A stretch of 64,000 bases of DNA from Acipenser ruthenus (Eukaryota; Chordata; Actinopteri; Acipenseriformes; Acipenseridae). The position numbers were made by a program, and so were the translations under genes. The notes under the pieces were generated by a model, which saw only the letters and a list, made by a program, of their open reading frames with translations, had not been told where the DNA came from and searched no databases. The DNA is taken from contig NC_081214.1 in NCBI RefSeq assembly GCF_902713425.1, forward strand, positions 23,743,208-23,807,207. The letters run 5' to 3'. Positions 1 to 14,200 of the stretch are shown in pieces; position 1 is the stretch's first letter; every line of letters begins with the position of its first letter.

Positions 1-3000
1 GTCGCTTTTTTTTAAACTGTACTGAGAGGTTGTGTCCCTCTCCCTCGCTCGTTGAGAGGTCCAGTCTGTGTGTCCCTCAATCACTGAGAAGTCCAGTCTG
101 TGTCCAGGCCAGGGCTCCGTTTCTGTTTGCTGGAGGCTGTGAGGGGAAGCATTGCCAGAGAGACTCCTGGGACTTGTAGTTTTATTAGGCAGGCTTGCAG
201 GTACTGGTGTAGATGACACAATGCTTTCATGTTCACAGCTCAGTCCTTATAATACCTCACAGCATCTTATTAGGAGAGCGATGTGAGGTTTAACAAGAAA
301 TTCAAATGACTTTTAGCAAGGAAAGAGTATCCTATGAAAGCACACATTCGTTTAGTGTTTCCCCCCTGCTGCGAGTGAATGGAAAGAAGACACATGTCCT
401 GACTCATTAGCAGGCTGATTGACTTAATTAACGGTAATATTCTACTATCTTCCTGGTCTGGCACTCCGTATATTACATTTAGGAGCGTGCCATTACCGCC
501 CCATGCCCTGTTCTGTCTGCTAATGGATCAGTAATGCCCTCTACTGCCTTGTGTGCTAGGAAAGCTGTGGAGATGCATCTCCTTTTACAGCACGTGGAAT
601 GCTTTTCCAGATCCGTTGACATTCCAGAATGCTACCCCATCAAGATTCCAAGCATTCCAATAGAGAAGCAGAGTGAAAACATCCCGTTTTCCTCAAGTTT
701 GCTAAACACTGGTTTGTGATTTTAGTGTTACAGATGCACTAGATACAGCCAGATGAAAATCCCTGTGCTCTAACCCAGTCTGAGGTAGCTGTCCTCTCCC
801 CCGTACTCCTCCTCTCTGCTGGAATGCTGTCTTTATCCACTTTGCAGTTATGCCAAGGCTGAGACTCAGATACAAGGCCGCTGTAAACTCCCTACTCCTT
901 TTCAGTAGAAAGGAACTTAGCAAAGGAGATCAGCTCCAATAGATTTAAACACGGTTTTATAAGAACAAAGTATGAAACAGTAATCAAATACCTTTTGACT
1001 GCAGATCAGCGTCACAGTGCAGCCCATTTCATGTCACTGATAATATTTTAGCAGCAGATTTGCTGCCCTGGTTATCTTAAGAAAGATTGCTGTCCTGTTC
1101 CAAGTGAACAGGGGGTGCTAAATCTCTCGTCTGTTTAAACTTGATGGGTGAAGTGGATCTGGAGTGGCCACTTGCTGCTACAGTACATCCTCCCATCTCC
1201 TGTCTGTTGGTTTTGAATGGAGGAGATTACTTCAAAATGTTGAACATATGGCAGCAGTTAGGATAAAAAAGAGAGCTGAAAATTAGAATGAAAGTGCTTA
1301 GGATTTTGGACTTACTTTGTAAGGGGGGGGGGTGGTTTCCTAAATGCTTCCCCAGAATCCTGCGCGGTATTTCGAATTTGCAAGCATTTATTTCCACTAA
1401 AGCTGTGCTGGCTTGTGAGTGTGTCGGTGCCCAGCCTGGCTGTTCTCTTCAGCAGCAGCAGCGAGGGGGGCTCTGAGAGATGAACTGGGTCACTTTTCAT
1501 TCGTTTGGTCACTCATTATTAATGTGAATTATTTGTGTCACTGAAGGAGCATTTAATAGCACTTTTTATAACGTAATTATATGTAGTAAAAAATGCGTAC
1601 CCACAATATCTGCCCACGTGTCTACATTCTTTATAAAAGTACAGTGTTCAGATATTTGAGCAGAATGTTCTGACTTTGTAGCAGTTTGTTTTTCGATTGT
1701 AATATGTTCGTTGCTCATCTTCTTTTTGTCGGTGGTTAGCTGGTAGGTAGTGCTTTTCGTCTCACTGGAAGTAGCCCTGATACACTGGAGTCTGCTTTGC
1801 ATTCTGCTGGGCTTGCTGATGTGGATTTTCCACGCTATGCAGCTACAGTGGAGCTCCGCCTCTCCTCCCTCCTGCCTTGCTGGCTTGCTACTTCAAAACA
1901 TAATGGAAAAGGTGTGCTGTCCTGCTTGTGAGCTTTGCATACCAGTGCCAATACTTTCTGATAACTTTGTTATTTAAAAAAAGACAGAAAAGGTAGCAGT
2001 CCACATGCTTATCAGCTTACAAAATTTTTTCGCTATCGGGCAATTCATTTTAGCATTAATGCAGGAAAGCAAAACCCATTCCAGGAAATACTAGGCGTGC
2101 TGAAACCTTGGGCAGCTTCAAGCCTCTGTGCTAAAAGAGTTCTCTGTTTGCTCAGGCTTGGTTTTCTTTTGGTCGTTACTTGGGGGAATTTTAATAATTC
2201 ACTGAGTCTCATTGATTTTATCAACGCACTGTCCTTGGAGAGATTGATCGAAGTTTCTTTCTTGCGCATTCATTTCCTCTCCGGTCTGGGTTTGTCCTAG
2301 TGACCGTTTCTCAAAACTAAATTCAGAATTCAAAGCTTACAACCCTTTTATAGTAGCCTCCAAGGACACACTCGCACACACAAGCCCCTGAAATCGAGTT
2401 GGCCAGCTGTGACCTTGTCTGGAGCTGACTCACCCAATAAAAGGTACAGAATTGGATTAGCGGAGTCATACAGAACAAGACTGTCCAATAAAAAGAGAGT
2501 CTTGATTTGTGTATTAATTCAGATTTGTCATCCACTGCTGGGATCATTGAATCCCACCGTGGTGCCTCTGTCCAGATGAGAGAGATATTATTGCTCTTCT
2601 GCAGTGGAGTGAGCCCTTGTTGTTTAGAGTTGTTCTGTTTATTTATTTTTTTGATTGCTGCGCTGCAATGTTCTTCTGTACTGAACTACTGAAAATCATC
2701 AAATAAAACGCTTCCCGTTAATAATTAGCATGACAGAGCTGCCATCAGGTAGCGAATTCCTTAGTAAAACCCCATTTGAAATCCACTTGTAAATCAGAAG
2801 CAACACATTTTCAGAAGGCTGCTTCTGGTGCATCAGCAGCAGTTTGTTTGGCTGTGGTGCGGGTTGAACTGCAGTCACAGTGCAGTCCTTGCACTGCAGA
2901 CTAATGCCTTATAATGTGATGTTAGTCATGTTGAGAGTGTTTTTTTCCTGCTCACTCTTTGTGTGTGGTATACACGCTCACACGATTAGACGTAGCCACC

Positions 3001-3771
3001 CAACACTTCAAAGCAGACAGAATAGATCAGTGGTAAAGCACGACAGTGAAATTCTGTGCTCGCACATTTGTGAGTGTGCAGGGCCTCTGCTAAGAATAGT
3101 AATTCTGGGATTCATTTCAAGGTGAGAGTGAACTTGTGCTTGGGTAGCAATGGGAAATGCAAATCGATTCAGCAGATAAAAAGGAGCGAGAACAAGCCGT
3201 GCCTTTGTGTCAGGTGCGTTTCAGCCGTGCTGGACAAGGTGAAGGACAGCTACCAACACTGTACTGCAGCTTAACTCTGCCAGAACAGAATCCAATCTCA
3301 CACTCATTTTTTATTGCCTTGTCTAGAATAAACCCTGGAGTTTGGGGCTTCTGTATTAACCGATAATCGAGTCTAGTGCAGCTTTGTAAGACACTCGCTC
3401 CCCCTGTGTTTGCGGGCAGCTAACTGCACTGCTTGTGTTTTGCAGTATATACAGGCTGTCCAGGATTTATAGTACAGAAAATATGCTCCCCTTATCCCCA
3501 GCAGCTAGAAAGTCATGCTTGTCTGCCTGCAGGGCGGTATCTCAGCTACCTCCGCAGTCTCAGAGGGGGCTGTTCAAGCTGGCCCGTGTTTAGGAGGAGG
3601 TGAGGGAAGGAAGCCTTTTGAAATGAACACAGTAATGAATGGATTTATTTTATACCTGCTGATTTTTAAACACTTCTTAGACTCCTAGTATATGAATTGG
3701 TGTCACCCAGAAGTGGGAGAAACGGGCTGCGTTTTAAAAACGGATTCCCGGTTTTGTTGTTTTCCCTGCAG
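1..3771 (+). other. Intron of mbnl3 upstream of its first visible exon
   Basis: No exon or RNA gene could be supported here. The first muscleblind coding exon, which should carry zinc finger 1, is not in this stretch, so it lies upstream of the window and these bases are probably intronic. Short open frames on both strands show no recognisable domain. Confidence 0.6.
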
Positions 3772-6714
3772 GGCCGCTGCACTCGGGAGAACTGCAAGTA
3801 CCTCCACCCACCGCCCCACCTGAAGACCCAGCTGGAGATCAACGGGAGGAACAACCTCATCCACCAGAAGACAGCAGCTGCCATGATGGCACAGCAGATG
3901 CAATTCATGATGCCTGGAACCCAGCTGCAGCCCATGGTGAGAGGGAGAGGGAGAGGGAGAGGGAGAGGGAGAGGGAGAGGGGGAGGGGGAGGGGGAGGGG
4001 GAGGGGGAGGGGGAGGGGAGAGGGAGAGGGGGAGGGGGAGGGGAGAGGGAGAGGGGGAGGGGGAGGGGGAGGGGGAGAGGGAGAGGGGGAGGAGAGGGGG
4101 AGAGGGGGAGGGGAGGGAGAGGGGGAGAGGGGGAGGGGAGGGAGAGGGGGAGAGGGGGAGGGGGAGAGGGGGAGAGGGAGGGGGAGGGGGAGGGGGAGGG
4201 GGAGAGAGGGACACCACACAGACAGACCAGTCCAGGTCTTCAAGTAGAATCTGTTTTCGTGCCCCTCATGCAAAACATATCCCAACCAGGAACATTTGAA
4301 GGTATAATCCCAGTTTAATAAAACAGCAGTACTAGCTGCGCTCCCGATTTGAGCTGTCATAACAACCGGTGAGCTTCACTGAAACACATGGATTGATATA
4401 AATCCACCCCAAGACCTAGCGAACAAACCAGAGAAACAGAAAAGATACCAAGAAAGAGCAGTAATCCGGCTGCAGTTCACCCATGTCGTCTCTCTTGTTT
4501 AAAACGCCCATGATTAAATCCAGGCACTGTCAGTAATCCGTTGTAAACTGAGCTCAGTGACAGACTCAGCGTTTCTGATGCGTCACATCCGCGGAGCGGT
4601 CCTGTCTGGGGTTAAACACACCCGTCATATCAAAGTCAGTTAGGTTACATTATCTGACGGGATAACTTTGCTACTGTTTAACAAATGGGCTGAGCAACAC
4701 ATGTGAGCGGGACGGTTTGGTTAGACACGTTAAACAAGTTTCTTATGTGAATGTTATTTGCTTTTGCGGTAGTCGCCTACCCCTTATCTTCTTGACTTGT
4801 GTACTCTGACTTGTGCAAACTGAAAGTTTCCCATAGTAAAAAGCAGAGGGCATTACGAAGACCAGAGAGGTATTGGATTATGATAAAGCATATTCAAAAA
4901 CACGACAAACCACAGTAAATGTATAGTCTAGCCATGGGGGTGGGGTGAATGACTGAGCAGATGTTTGCAAGGGCAGTTGTGCATTAAATGGCATCGCTGC
5001 CATTCCACTGATTTGATGCTGTTGGCTCTGCTGACTCCTGTGTTTTTGCGCCTCTCTGCCTCTCGCTCCCTCTCTCCTCTGCAGACCACGTTCCCTATGA
5101 CGTCCTCCTTGGCCAGCAGCCCCGCCATGGCCTCCTTCAGCCCGTACCTGAGTCACATGAGCTCTGGGATGGGCCTGGTTCCCGAGCTCTTCCCCAACAC
5201 TCCCATGCTGGTCTCTGGGAACCCCACGGTCGCTGTCGGGGGCAGCTCTGCCGGGCAGAAGCACATGCGCACCGACAAGCTGGAGGTAGGGTGCAGGCAG
5301 TGTTCGCTTGAGAGAGAGGAGCTCAGTGCACCGCTCCCAGGTGCAAGGGGTCTCATAATTCAGACATCACAGGCAGTGTCAGATAATGCGCTGGGCAGGA
5401 CATTCAGGCTTGGTAGTATGCCTGTTTCTGTGTCTGACTGTGAGGGCCCCCGTGCCTGAATCTGTCCCCTCCCCTCTAGGTGTGCCGTGAGTTCCAGCGA
5501 GGGAACTGCACGAGGGGGGAGACCGACTGCCGCTACGCCCACCCCATGGAGACGGCCATGATCGACGGCTGTGAGAACTCCGTCGTCGTGTGCATGGACT
5601 ACATCAAGGGCCGCTGCAGCCGTGAGAAGTGCAAGTACTTCCACCCGCCCACGCATCTCCAGGCCAAGATCAAGGCAGCTCAGCACCAGGCCAACCAGAA
5701 CGCCGCCACAGCAGCAGCCATGGTAAGAGCTCCTGAGTCCGCTGTGTCTCCAAGCTGCCAGGATACATCCCACAACCTGCAGCCTCCCACCGTGCTCAGA
5801 AGCTTTAAAATCAGAAAGGAAGATTTACAAAGTTAAGCCTAGCCAAGAGTTGCAGCACATTTTGAAATGTAAGTGGAGACGGGCTGAGGGCAGAGAGTGG
5901 CGAGGGTATGGAGTGGGTTACCTAGCCGTGTCGTTGATGCTGAATCACTGGGATCCTGTAAGACCCGAATGGCATCTACTCAGGGCGGCCTGTCGCTTTG
6001 TTAATTTGTAAATTGAGAATCGGATCGACCTGCCCTTATAAGATTTGGTTGGTTCAGATGATTTTTTTGTTCTTCTTAACCAGTAATCCAGTCCCACTTA
6101 CTGTGAGTTTTGACTCTTATGAAATCCACCCCAGTGATACTGTGTTGTTTTTGGGTGCAGATACAATTAAGGTAGTACTGAAAATCCTCTGCTTTCATCT
6201 CTTCTTCATGCTTCTCAAAGTCTGTTACAGCCCAATTAGCTGCATTGTGTTTTTTTGTGAACTGTTTGACTTTAAATTATTTATCTGCGACTATTCTGCA
6301 CCTTTTTTGTTTTTCCATTGTGCCTTTTTGAAAGCGCTTTTAAATAATGCAGCGGGTCTTGGAATGGTACAATACTTCATCACCCCTTTGACGCCTGTAA
6401 CAAAAGCAGGTGCTGTTTGTTTGCTGTGAGATTTCAGCTGCTGCCCCCCCTCCCCCTTTGTAAGCCTCTTGTGTCTACACAGCATCGTAGTGGTTAACTT
6501 GGGAGCCCCAGGGCTAGTGCCACATAATAATTCAAAGACCTTAAATGAACCTTTTCATGCATATCTATATATATATATATAAATGTGTAAATGTGTCCCT
6601 AGAAACTGTGCATGCAACCCTTCATAAACAGTACATGGAAAAAGAGGAGCCATTTCAAATAGGCTTTGAGTCCTTGAGCTCCGTTTGCACTGCCTCCCTC
6701 TGTTCTGGTTTCTA

Positions 6715-6808
<94 letters not shown>

Positions 6809-9431
6809 CATACATGTGGTTGTTGGTTGCTGTAATTCATTTGAATTTGATTGATTTCTTTTTTGTTTGACGGTCACCTCCTTCATGTGTTAATGCATTT
6901 TTGTGTTTTTCTCCTCCCCCTCCCCTTGCCCTTTTCATCCTCCCTACAATGCATTGCTCTCCCTCGGCCCGCCCCTGCTTGCCGTTTCTGTTAATACGCT
7001 TGAACCCTATTCGCTCATTGCCATCATGCGCCCGTTGCCTGCTAACTCAGACCCAGCCAGACGCCCGATCCCTGAAGCGACCCCTGCAGCCGACCCTTGA
7101 CCTGGTACTTTCACCTTTCACCTTCTTGCTTTGCATGTAGCCCATGTGTAGTTTGACGACCTGCTGCTTCATCACTGTGAAGGGCACAGCTTGTTTATTT
7201 CTGTCCTGAAAACACCTCACTGCATTTAGATGGTGGTGTCAGATGTCAGGGTTGTATTGCTATGGGTAAGGTTGTTTTTATCCAACCTGAACACACAAAC
7301 CTGACTACAGCGCTCCCTCGCTGTTTCATCATTGTGTAATTCACCATGTGTGAGGCAGACAGCAGAATAAACAGGTAGCTCTTTTGCTCTCCAAGCTTAT
7401 ATCTTTACGCTTGTTGCTTGAGTGATTTACACAACCCTTTTGCCCACAACCAGAGAATGAACAGTGTGGCTACTTCCTTCAGAAGTGCTAGTTCTGCAAG
7501 GGGAATGCACACCATCCACTTGTCCTATTTATCATCACCCTGTTATTGTCGACTCCTTGGTTAATATTTCAGTATGGGAGTCTGATGGCAGTGTTTCCTG
7601 GGTGCATTGCCCCCCCTTGTGGACATAGATGAAACAAGCAGTGCTCTTTCTGGTTACAGCATGGCTTTCCTTTTAGAGCTGCATTGCATCCTCATCCATC
7701 AAACCATTTTGTGTCTTTATACAGAATATTTTAGTCATGCTCCCTCCCACACAAAAAAAACAACATTGATTTAATTATTTCTCAGAGATGCAAATAAGAC
7801 TCCTATTGCATAGCAGTTTCACCCATTCCAGGTTTTAAAATGTGCTTGTTTAGCTCCAGTGTTTTTGGTAACAAGCTCAGGTGTGTCTTATTAGACTCCC
7901 AGTAAAAACAGCAATGTCTCAAAGTGCTATCCAGTGGGAGTTTCCATCCCGGTTTGTGGTCCACTGGAAAACCTGGATGCGTGTGGTTTTGGATCAGCCA
8001 GGGAGATGTAGGGAACCTGTAGTGCAAACTCCGAGCCGTGGCTCTGTGTGTCTGTCCGTGCAGCATGATCCTGAGGAAGGTGCAATAGCAGATACTCTTC
8101 ACTGTTTTACCTCCTCTACCAGTCCTCTGCACGTAAACAGTATTGGCCACTGGCTCCCTTCTGTATCTTAGCTAAATTGTATTTATGTAATCTATTTGAT
8201 ACAATATACTGTGTTGTGACCAATAGCCTCTCTAGTAACACTACAATAGACTGCAATAGACTGCCATTCACGTTTCTATAGCGCCGTTCATCACAAGGAT
8301 CCCAAATCCCTTCACACAAAAAATGAACAATTAAACCATTCAATTAAAAACATACAAGTGTAACAAGATGTGTTTGCAGCACACCCCGTGTCATTTTCAA
8401 TGGGCTACCTGAGAGAAATGTAGTTAATCAGGTTAAACTTGTACAGTGCATGCTTCGTGCACACATAAAAAGAGGAGGAAACGGGAGAGAGTAGTTTAGT
8501 GCTCTGTAATACTCTCCTGCACAGCCCCATGTTAACAACATCTAACTAACTGAACTGCATTACAGCTACTGTACAGTTAGTTCAAACAAGAACTATTTGG
8601 TAAGGCAGCTGTTGTGTTTGTGCAGCATTTCAAACCTTTGCACTGAAGCTGTTCATTAAATAAATGGACATTTTGTCTCTAGACTGCTTTGATGTTGTGC
8701 CTTGTGCTTTGCTGAATCATAAAACACAGAGCTGAGCAGATCTGTGTGCCAGCTGTCACTCAGTGGGAGAATCACTTCCAGCCTGTCCACTCTACCTGCG
8801 GTTAACTGCAGTTACAGTGCGTGTGTGTGTCTGTGAGAGTGTGAGGGCGTGAGTGAGCAGGCTGGCCTCTCTCCTTCCTCTCTGTCTCTCACAGCCTCGC
8901 TCTGTCTCTCCCCCGCACACAGGCTCTTCCTCCAGGGGCCCTGCAGCCGTTACCAAAGAGGCCAGCGCTCGAGAAAGCCAACGGTGGCACCACTGTCTTC
9001 AACCCCAGCATGAGCATGTTTCATTACCAGCAGGCCCTGGCCAACATGCAGATGCAGATGCAGATGCAGCAGCCAGCCTTCATACCGACAGGTGAGGGCG
9101 GAGCTACGGGGGCGGGGCCTCAGGGAGGGGGGAGGGGCAGAACGATACGTTGCAAACATCGAATGAAAAAATATAATACTAGTGAGATCTTCTTCATGGG
9201 CTCAAGGTATTCATGGTAGACAAGCACATACTAGGGCTGGTCCAAATGTTCAATCCTCGATAATCAGAATGTTTGGAGAAATTGTAACCAGCAAGAAAAG
9301 AGAGGTGGAAAGTAGCGATGGTCGTATTTTAACTTGAGAAGATTGATTGTTCCAACTCTAGTATATAACACAAACACGCACGCACGCACGCACGCGCAAA
9401 CACAAGCACAAGCATGCACACAAACACACGC

Positions 9432-9470
<39 letters not shown>

Positions 9471-10589
9471 CACACACGCACACGCTCATCTCAGCCCACA
9501 CCCAGGGGAGCTCTAACAAAAAGCCTATCTTGTGCCCATGACTGCAGTTTTTCAGGCTCTTATTTTTTATTTTTTTTATTTGTTACTGTTGTTGCTTACA
9601 CTTTTTAGACTCACTAACAAATGTTTTCTTTATCTTTTTTTTCGTCCCCCTTTGAAATCCATCTCCTTTCCCGCCTCACTGCATGATGTTGCAGGGTCTG
9701 TTCTGTGCATGACTCCCACTGCTGGCGTTGGTAGGTTCCCCTTCTTCAAAATCTCCATCTCAGCACACCGGATTGTACCACTGGACTGTACCTGGGGGGG
9801 GGGGGGGGGGGTCAAGCAGGCAGAGAGGTGTACAGTACAGCAATAAAACGAGTAGCTCTGGCAGACTAAATTCCAGTCACAGTTAAGTGCGCTCTGTTGT
9901 TACAGGGAGGTAGTCTGTTGGGTCATTCCCATTGTCCAGCCCCTCTTAGTTCAGTTTAGTGTCTTAGTGAACTCACTTTGTGTACACCCGGGCCAGCACA
10001 GGTACATTTTAATAGTGCAAAGAGAGGCCGTCTCTTAAATAGAGAGCTGCTCTGCTCTGATGGCTGGCAGTTGACAGGGTTCTGGGTATAAACTGCTGTG
10101 TGATCCTGACCCTTCCTCTTCTGAACAGCCCTTTCACCTCTCACGAGCAGAGGAGTACGCTCTGAAGAGCACAGGCACGTCTCATTTGCTGGATAAACAA
10201 TACATCCGTTTGCTTGGAAAAGTGGAACACAAAGAAAAGAAATTGGAGATTCTGAATGAAATCACTCACGGCCAGTCTCGCAGGCCCTGGTTAGCGCTGC
10301 CCTCGGACTAGTAAACGCTCCCTTTAGACACGTAGTCAGAGAGCAGTGCTAATCGGGGTCTGTGAAAAATATAAAACCAATCGGTCATGTTTTGCTCTTT
10401 TTAGTTATTTTAAAAAAATCAATGATTTGTTACTTCGCCTACTTGTGTGTTGTCAGGATCCCCCAGATACAGCCCTGGTCAGTTCTTAATACTAACACAG
10501 TGCACTTAGTGTTCTGTGTGTGTGTGCGAGTGTGTTTGAGTCCAGTTGTGTGTGTGTGTGTGTGTGTGTGTTTGAGTCCAGTTGCGTGC

Positions 10590-10646
<57 letters not shown>

Positions 10647-10693
10647 AGTCCAGGTGTGTGTGTGTGTGTGTGTGTTTGAGTCCAGTTGCGTGC

Positions 10694-10728
<35 letters not shown>

Positions 10729-10891
10729 AGTCCAGTTGCGTCCGTGCGTGCGTGCGTGTTTGTTTGAGTCCAGTTGTGTGCGTTTGTGTGTGTACATGTG
10801 TATGTGTTTGAGTCTAGTTGCGTGCGTGCGTGTCTGTGTGTGTTTGAGTACAGTTGCGTGCGTGCGTGCGTGCTTGTTTGTTTGAGTCCAG

Positions 10892-10923
<32 letters not shown>

Positions 10924-11017
10924 TTGAGTCCAGGTGCGTGCGTGCGTGTGTGTGTGTGTGTTTGAGTCCAGGTGCGTGCGTGCGTGCGTGTGTGTGTGTG
11001 TGTTTGAGTCCAGGTGC

Positions 11018-11052
<35 letters not shown>

Positions 11053-11079
11053 AGTCCAGGTGCGTGCGTGCGTGTGTGC

Positions 11080-11114
<35 letters not shown>

Positions 11115-11155
11115 AGTCCAGGTGCGTGCGTGCGTGTGTGCGCGTGTGTGTTGTG

Positions 11156-11190
<35 letters not shown>

Positions 11191-11212
11191 GTGTTGTGTG
11201 TGTGTGTGTGTG

Positions 11213-11246
<34 letters not shown>

Positions 11247-14200
11247 GTTGGATGGGTTTCTTGTGTGCATCCAGTCATCACTTGAATGTCTCCTGGGCAC
11301 TTTCCTTTGTGAACAGCCTTCCCTAAAGCTGCTACAGAGAGGGGCTGATCCAGTCCTGTTGTTTTGTTCTAACCAGGTCATTAAACATGCATTTGAGATC
11401 TGAAATCACAAGAAGCGGATCTCAGTCATTGTTTTGCGCTCAGGCTGCACTGGTTAGAACAGCAACGTGCACTGCAGTGCCCTGCCCTGGGGAAGGCTGC
11501 TCTGTGTACTGCACTAGTGCCAGGAAACCTGCCTATAGGCTGGAATGGACTGTGAGCTTTTTCTCTGACTACTCCCCTTCCCCCCTCATCGTAGGACTCC
11601 TCAAATCCCCAATGCCTGGCAATGACTGCAGCTGGGAGAGGCGGGACTGGAGCAGCTGCAGGCTCCCCCACAGCCGCTACCTGTCAATGCCTGGATTAAC
11701 TGGTGAGGGACATATCTGTGTGTGTTTTCCTCCCATGTTACACCCCACCCCACCCCTAAACTTCAATCAGGAGATCACTTCCTCCTGTGCTTCTGAAAAT
11801 TGTGATCTTCATTTACCCCCCCTCCCTCCCCCATGCAAAAGCCATTGCTAAATCTAGATTATTTATTTATTTATTTATCTATTTATTTATTTATTTATAT
11901 ATTTATTTATAAAGCGTAGCAAGTCCAGTACTTTAATTGGAGATCTCCCCCACCATTAGACAGGCAGACATATTTATCAGGCTTTTGTTTGTTTTGTTTA
12001 GGATTGTGTTGCGTGTGATTTCATTTGAATGTGTCGGTTAACTGTGTTTCTAATGGGGTCCTGGCAAGAGAAGACGACAAGAAAAAACATCATAAAATCA
12101 ACGGCAAAAAGGGGCAAATCATTCAAACAGGACAGAAACACATTTTATAACAATCAGATAAACAGTAATACAAAATAAAAGCATCTAACAAATCCAATGT
12201 GCACCATCCTGGTCATAGTCAGTGTTTACAGGATTCACAGCCCTGGTCAGATTGAACATAGATCTTGAGGACTGATGTAAAAAGGTGTTGTGAAGCAGCT
12301 GTGTTAATGTTTGAAAACAATGCGTTCCCAAGATGAGATGCTTGATATACAAAGAAAGGAAAGGTGTGTGTGAGGTGTGCAGTGTGTCTGGCAGCTTGCT
12401 GTGTTGTAAGGACTCTGGAAAGGTGTGTGTGAGGTGTGCAGTGTGTCTGGCAGCTTGCTGTGTTGTAAGGGCTCTTGAAAGGTGTGTGTGAGGTGTGCAG
12501 TGTGTCTGGCAGCTTGCTGTGTTGTAAGGACTCTTGAAAGGTGTGTGTGAGGTGTGCAGTGTGTCTGGCAGCTTGCTGTGTTGTAAGGGCTCTTGAAAGG
12601 TGTGTGTGAGGTGTGCAGTGTGTCTGGCAGCTTGCTGTGTTGTAAGGACTGGAAAGGTGTGTGTGAGGTGTGCAGTGTGTCTGGCAGCTTGCTGTGTTGT
12701 AAGGACTCTTGAAAGGTGTGTGTGAGGTGTGCAGTGTGTCTGGCAGCTTGCTGTGTTGTAAGGACTCTGGAAAGGTGTGTGTGAGGTGTGCAGTGTGTCT
12801 GGCAGCTTGCTGTGTTGTAAGGACTCTGGAAAGGTGTGTGTGAGGTGTGCAGTGTGTCTGGCAGCTTGCTGTGTTGTAAGGACTCTTGAAAGGTGTGTGT
12901 GAGGTGTGCAGTGTGTCTGGCAGCTTGCTGTGTTGTAAGGGCTCTTGAAAGGTGTGTGTGAGGTGTGCAGTGTGTGAATCAGGATGAGTGGTTTGTATTA
13001 AGACATGCACATGGTGGTGTTTGTTTAGAGATACATTATTCTGTGCTGTTAATGTACTGCGTGTTTTCAGTTCTCTTTTATTCAGATTGTAATCAGCTTT
13101 CCCCTTTTTTCTCTTGTTTCTTTTCTTTTCCCATGCTGTCCTTTTTTTTTTTTTCCTTTCTGTCGATGCATGCCCGCGTCCTGGTGGTTAAATCATCATG
13201 GTGATGTCACATGACCTGTCGCTGTGATCTGCCTCGCCTTCCCCCCCACATGTTGCCATGGTTACCATACCGCTCCTCCTTCCTGCCTCTCGCTCCCATG
13301 GCTCCCTTCTGAAAGTTCCCATGATGCACAGTGCTACGCCCTCCACTGTTACTTCAGCAGCAGCGTCTGTCACGAGTGTCCCTTTCGCTGAGTCTGCGGC
13401 TGCCAGTCAGGTTTGCCCCTTAAAATGGCTTTACTGTAGACTGCCAGCTCTAGACAGCTCTACTCTGATTACTTGTGCTTCGTTCTGGTTTTTAAACATG
13501 CTGCTATTGTTGTAGAAACAAAAACACATCCCAAGATGAAGTGACTGACTCTCTGGAACCCTCCCGCTCTGCCGTAGACAAGAAACTTTATGATGGACCA
13601 AATAAAAGTTTGGTGCAGCTGTTCTAAGCTATTCCCAAACAACTTTATTTTGAATAACCAATGATTTACAGGAACGAACACAGAATATAAAGAACGCAGA
13701 GTAAGTTAAATTACTGGAACGTTCCCTATTCTGTGTCATTTTTTTTAGTGCTGCTTTAGACTGCTCAACAGATTGAGGGATGCAGGGATGAAGTCTCAGT
13801 TACAAATATTTACAAAAGGTTGCAATAGCTGCAACAAACAAGGACTGCAGCAGAAAAGCCGTCTGCGGTTCCTTTGCAGGCTGGCCCGCTGTTGCTGTTA
13901 CACTCTGCTCTCACTGTAGCTGCTGGCTTGTCCAATGAGAGATGCACACAGTGTGTTTGAGAGGGTAGGGATGGAGGATGGGAGGTTCCTTATAAACTGA
14001 CTTCAGATTGCCGTCACTACATCTTCAAGATGCGATTGCTTGTTTTTTTTTTTTTATCTGCTTGTTCTCCTTGGGGATAAAAGGGGGATAAGAAAATGAA
14101 ACGGAAAAAACAGTAAAATAAAAAATTACAAGAAACGTTTTGTGACGACTCTTTTAAAACACGTACTCTGTCTGCTTTATTCTGGTGCCTGAATTTTTTT

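Noticed and set aside
3666-4360. Pro/Ser-rich - strand frames
   Set aside because: They are the complement of the GA-rich intronic tract next to a genuine mbnl3 exon.
5998-6429. 143-codon hydrophobic frame
   Set aside because: AT-rich mbnl3 intron sequence without recognisable domain or splice support.
10492-11381. Thr/His-rich and Cys/Val-rich open frames
   Set aside because: Translations of GT/CA dinucleotide repeats. The same applies to 9264-9608, 22368-22727, 32874-33167 and 53376-54177.
11595-11702. Possible extra mbnl3 exon (CAG/TAG acceptor and a GTGAGG donor)
   Set aside because: Its translation matches no known muscleblind segment, and the 36-nt and 95-nt exons already join in phase without it.
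12219-13010. 263-codon - strand frame
   Set aside because: It follows the 59-bp minisatellite in an mbnl3 intron. Repeated peptide units shift with the repeat.
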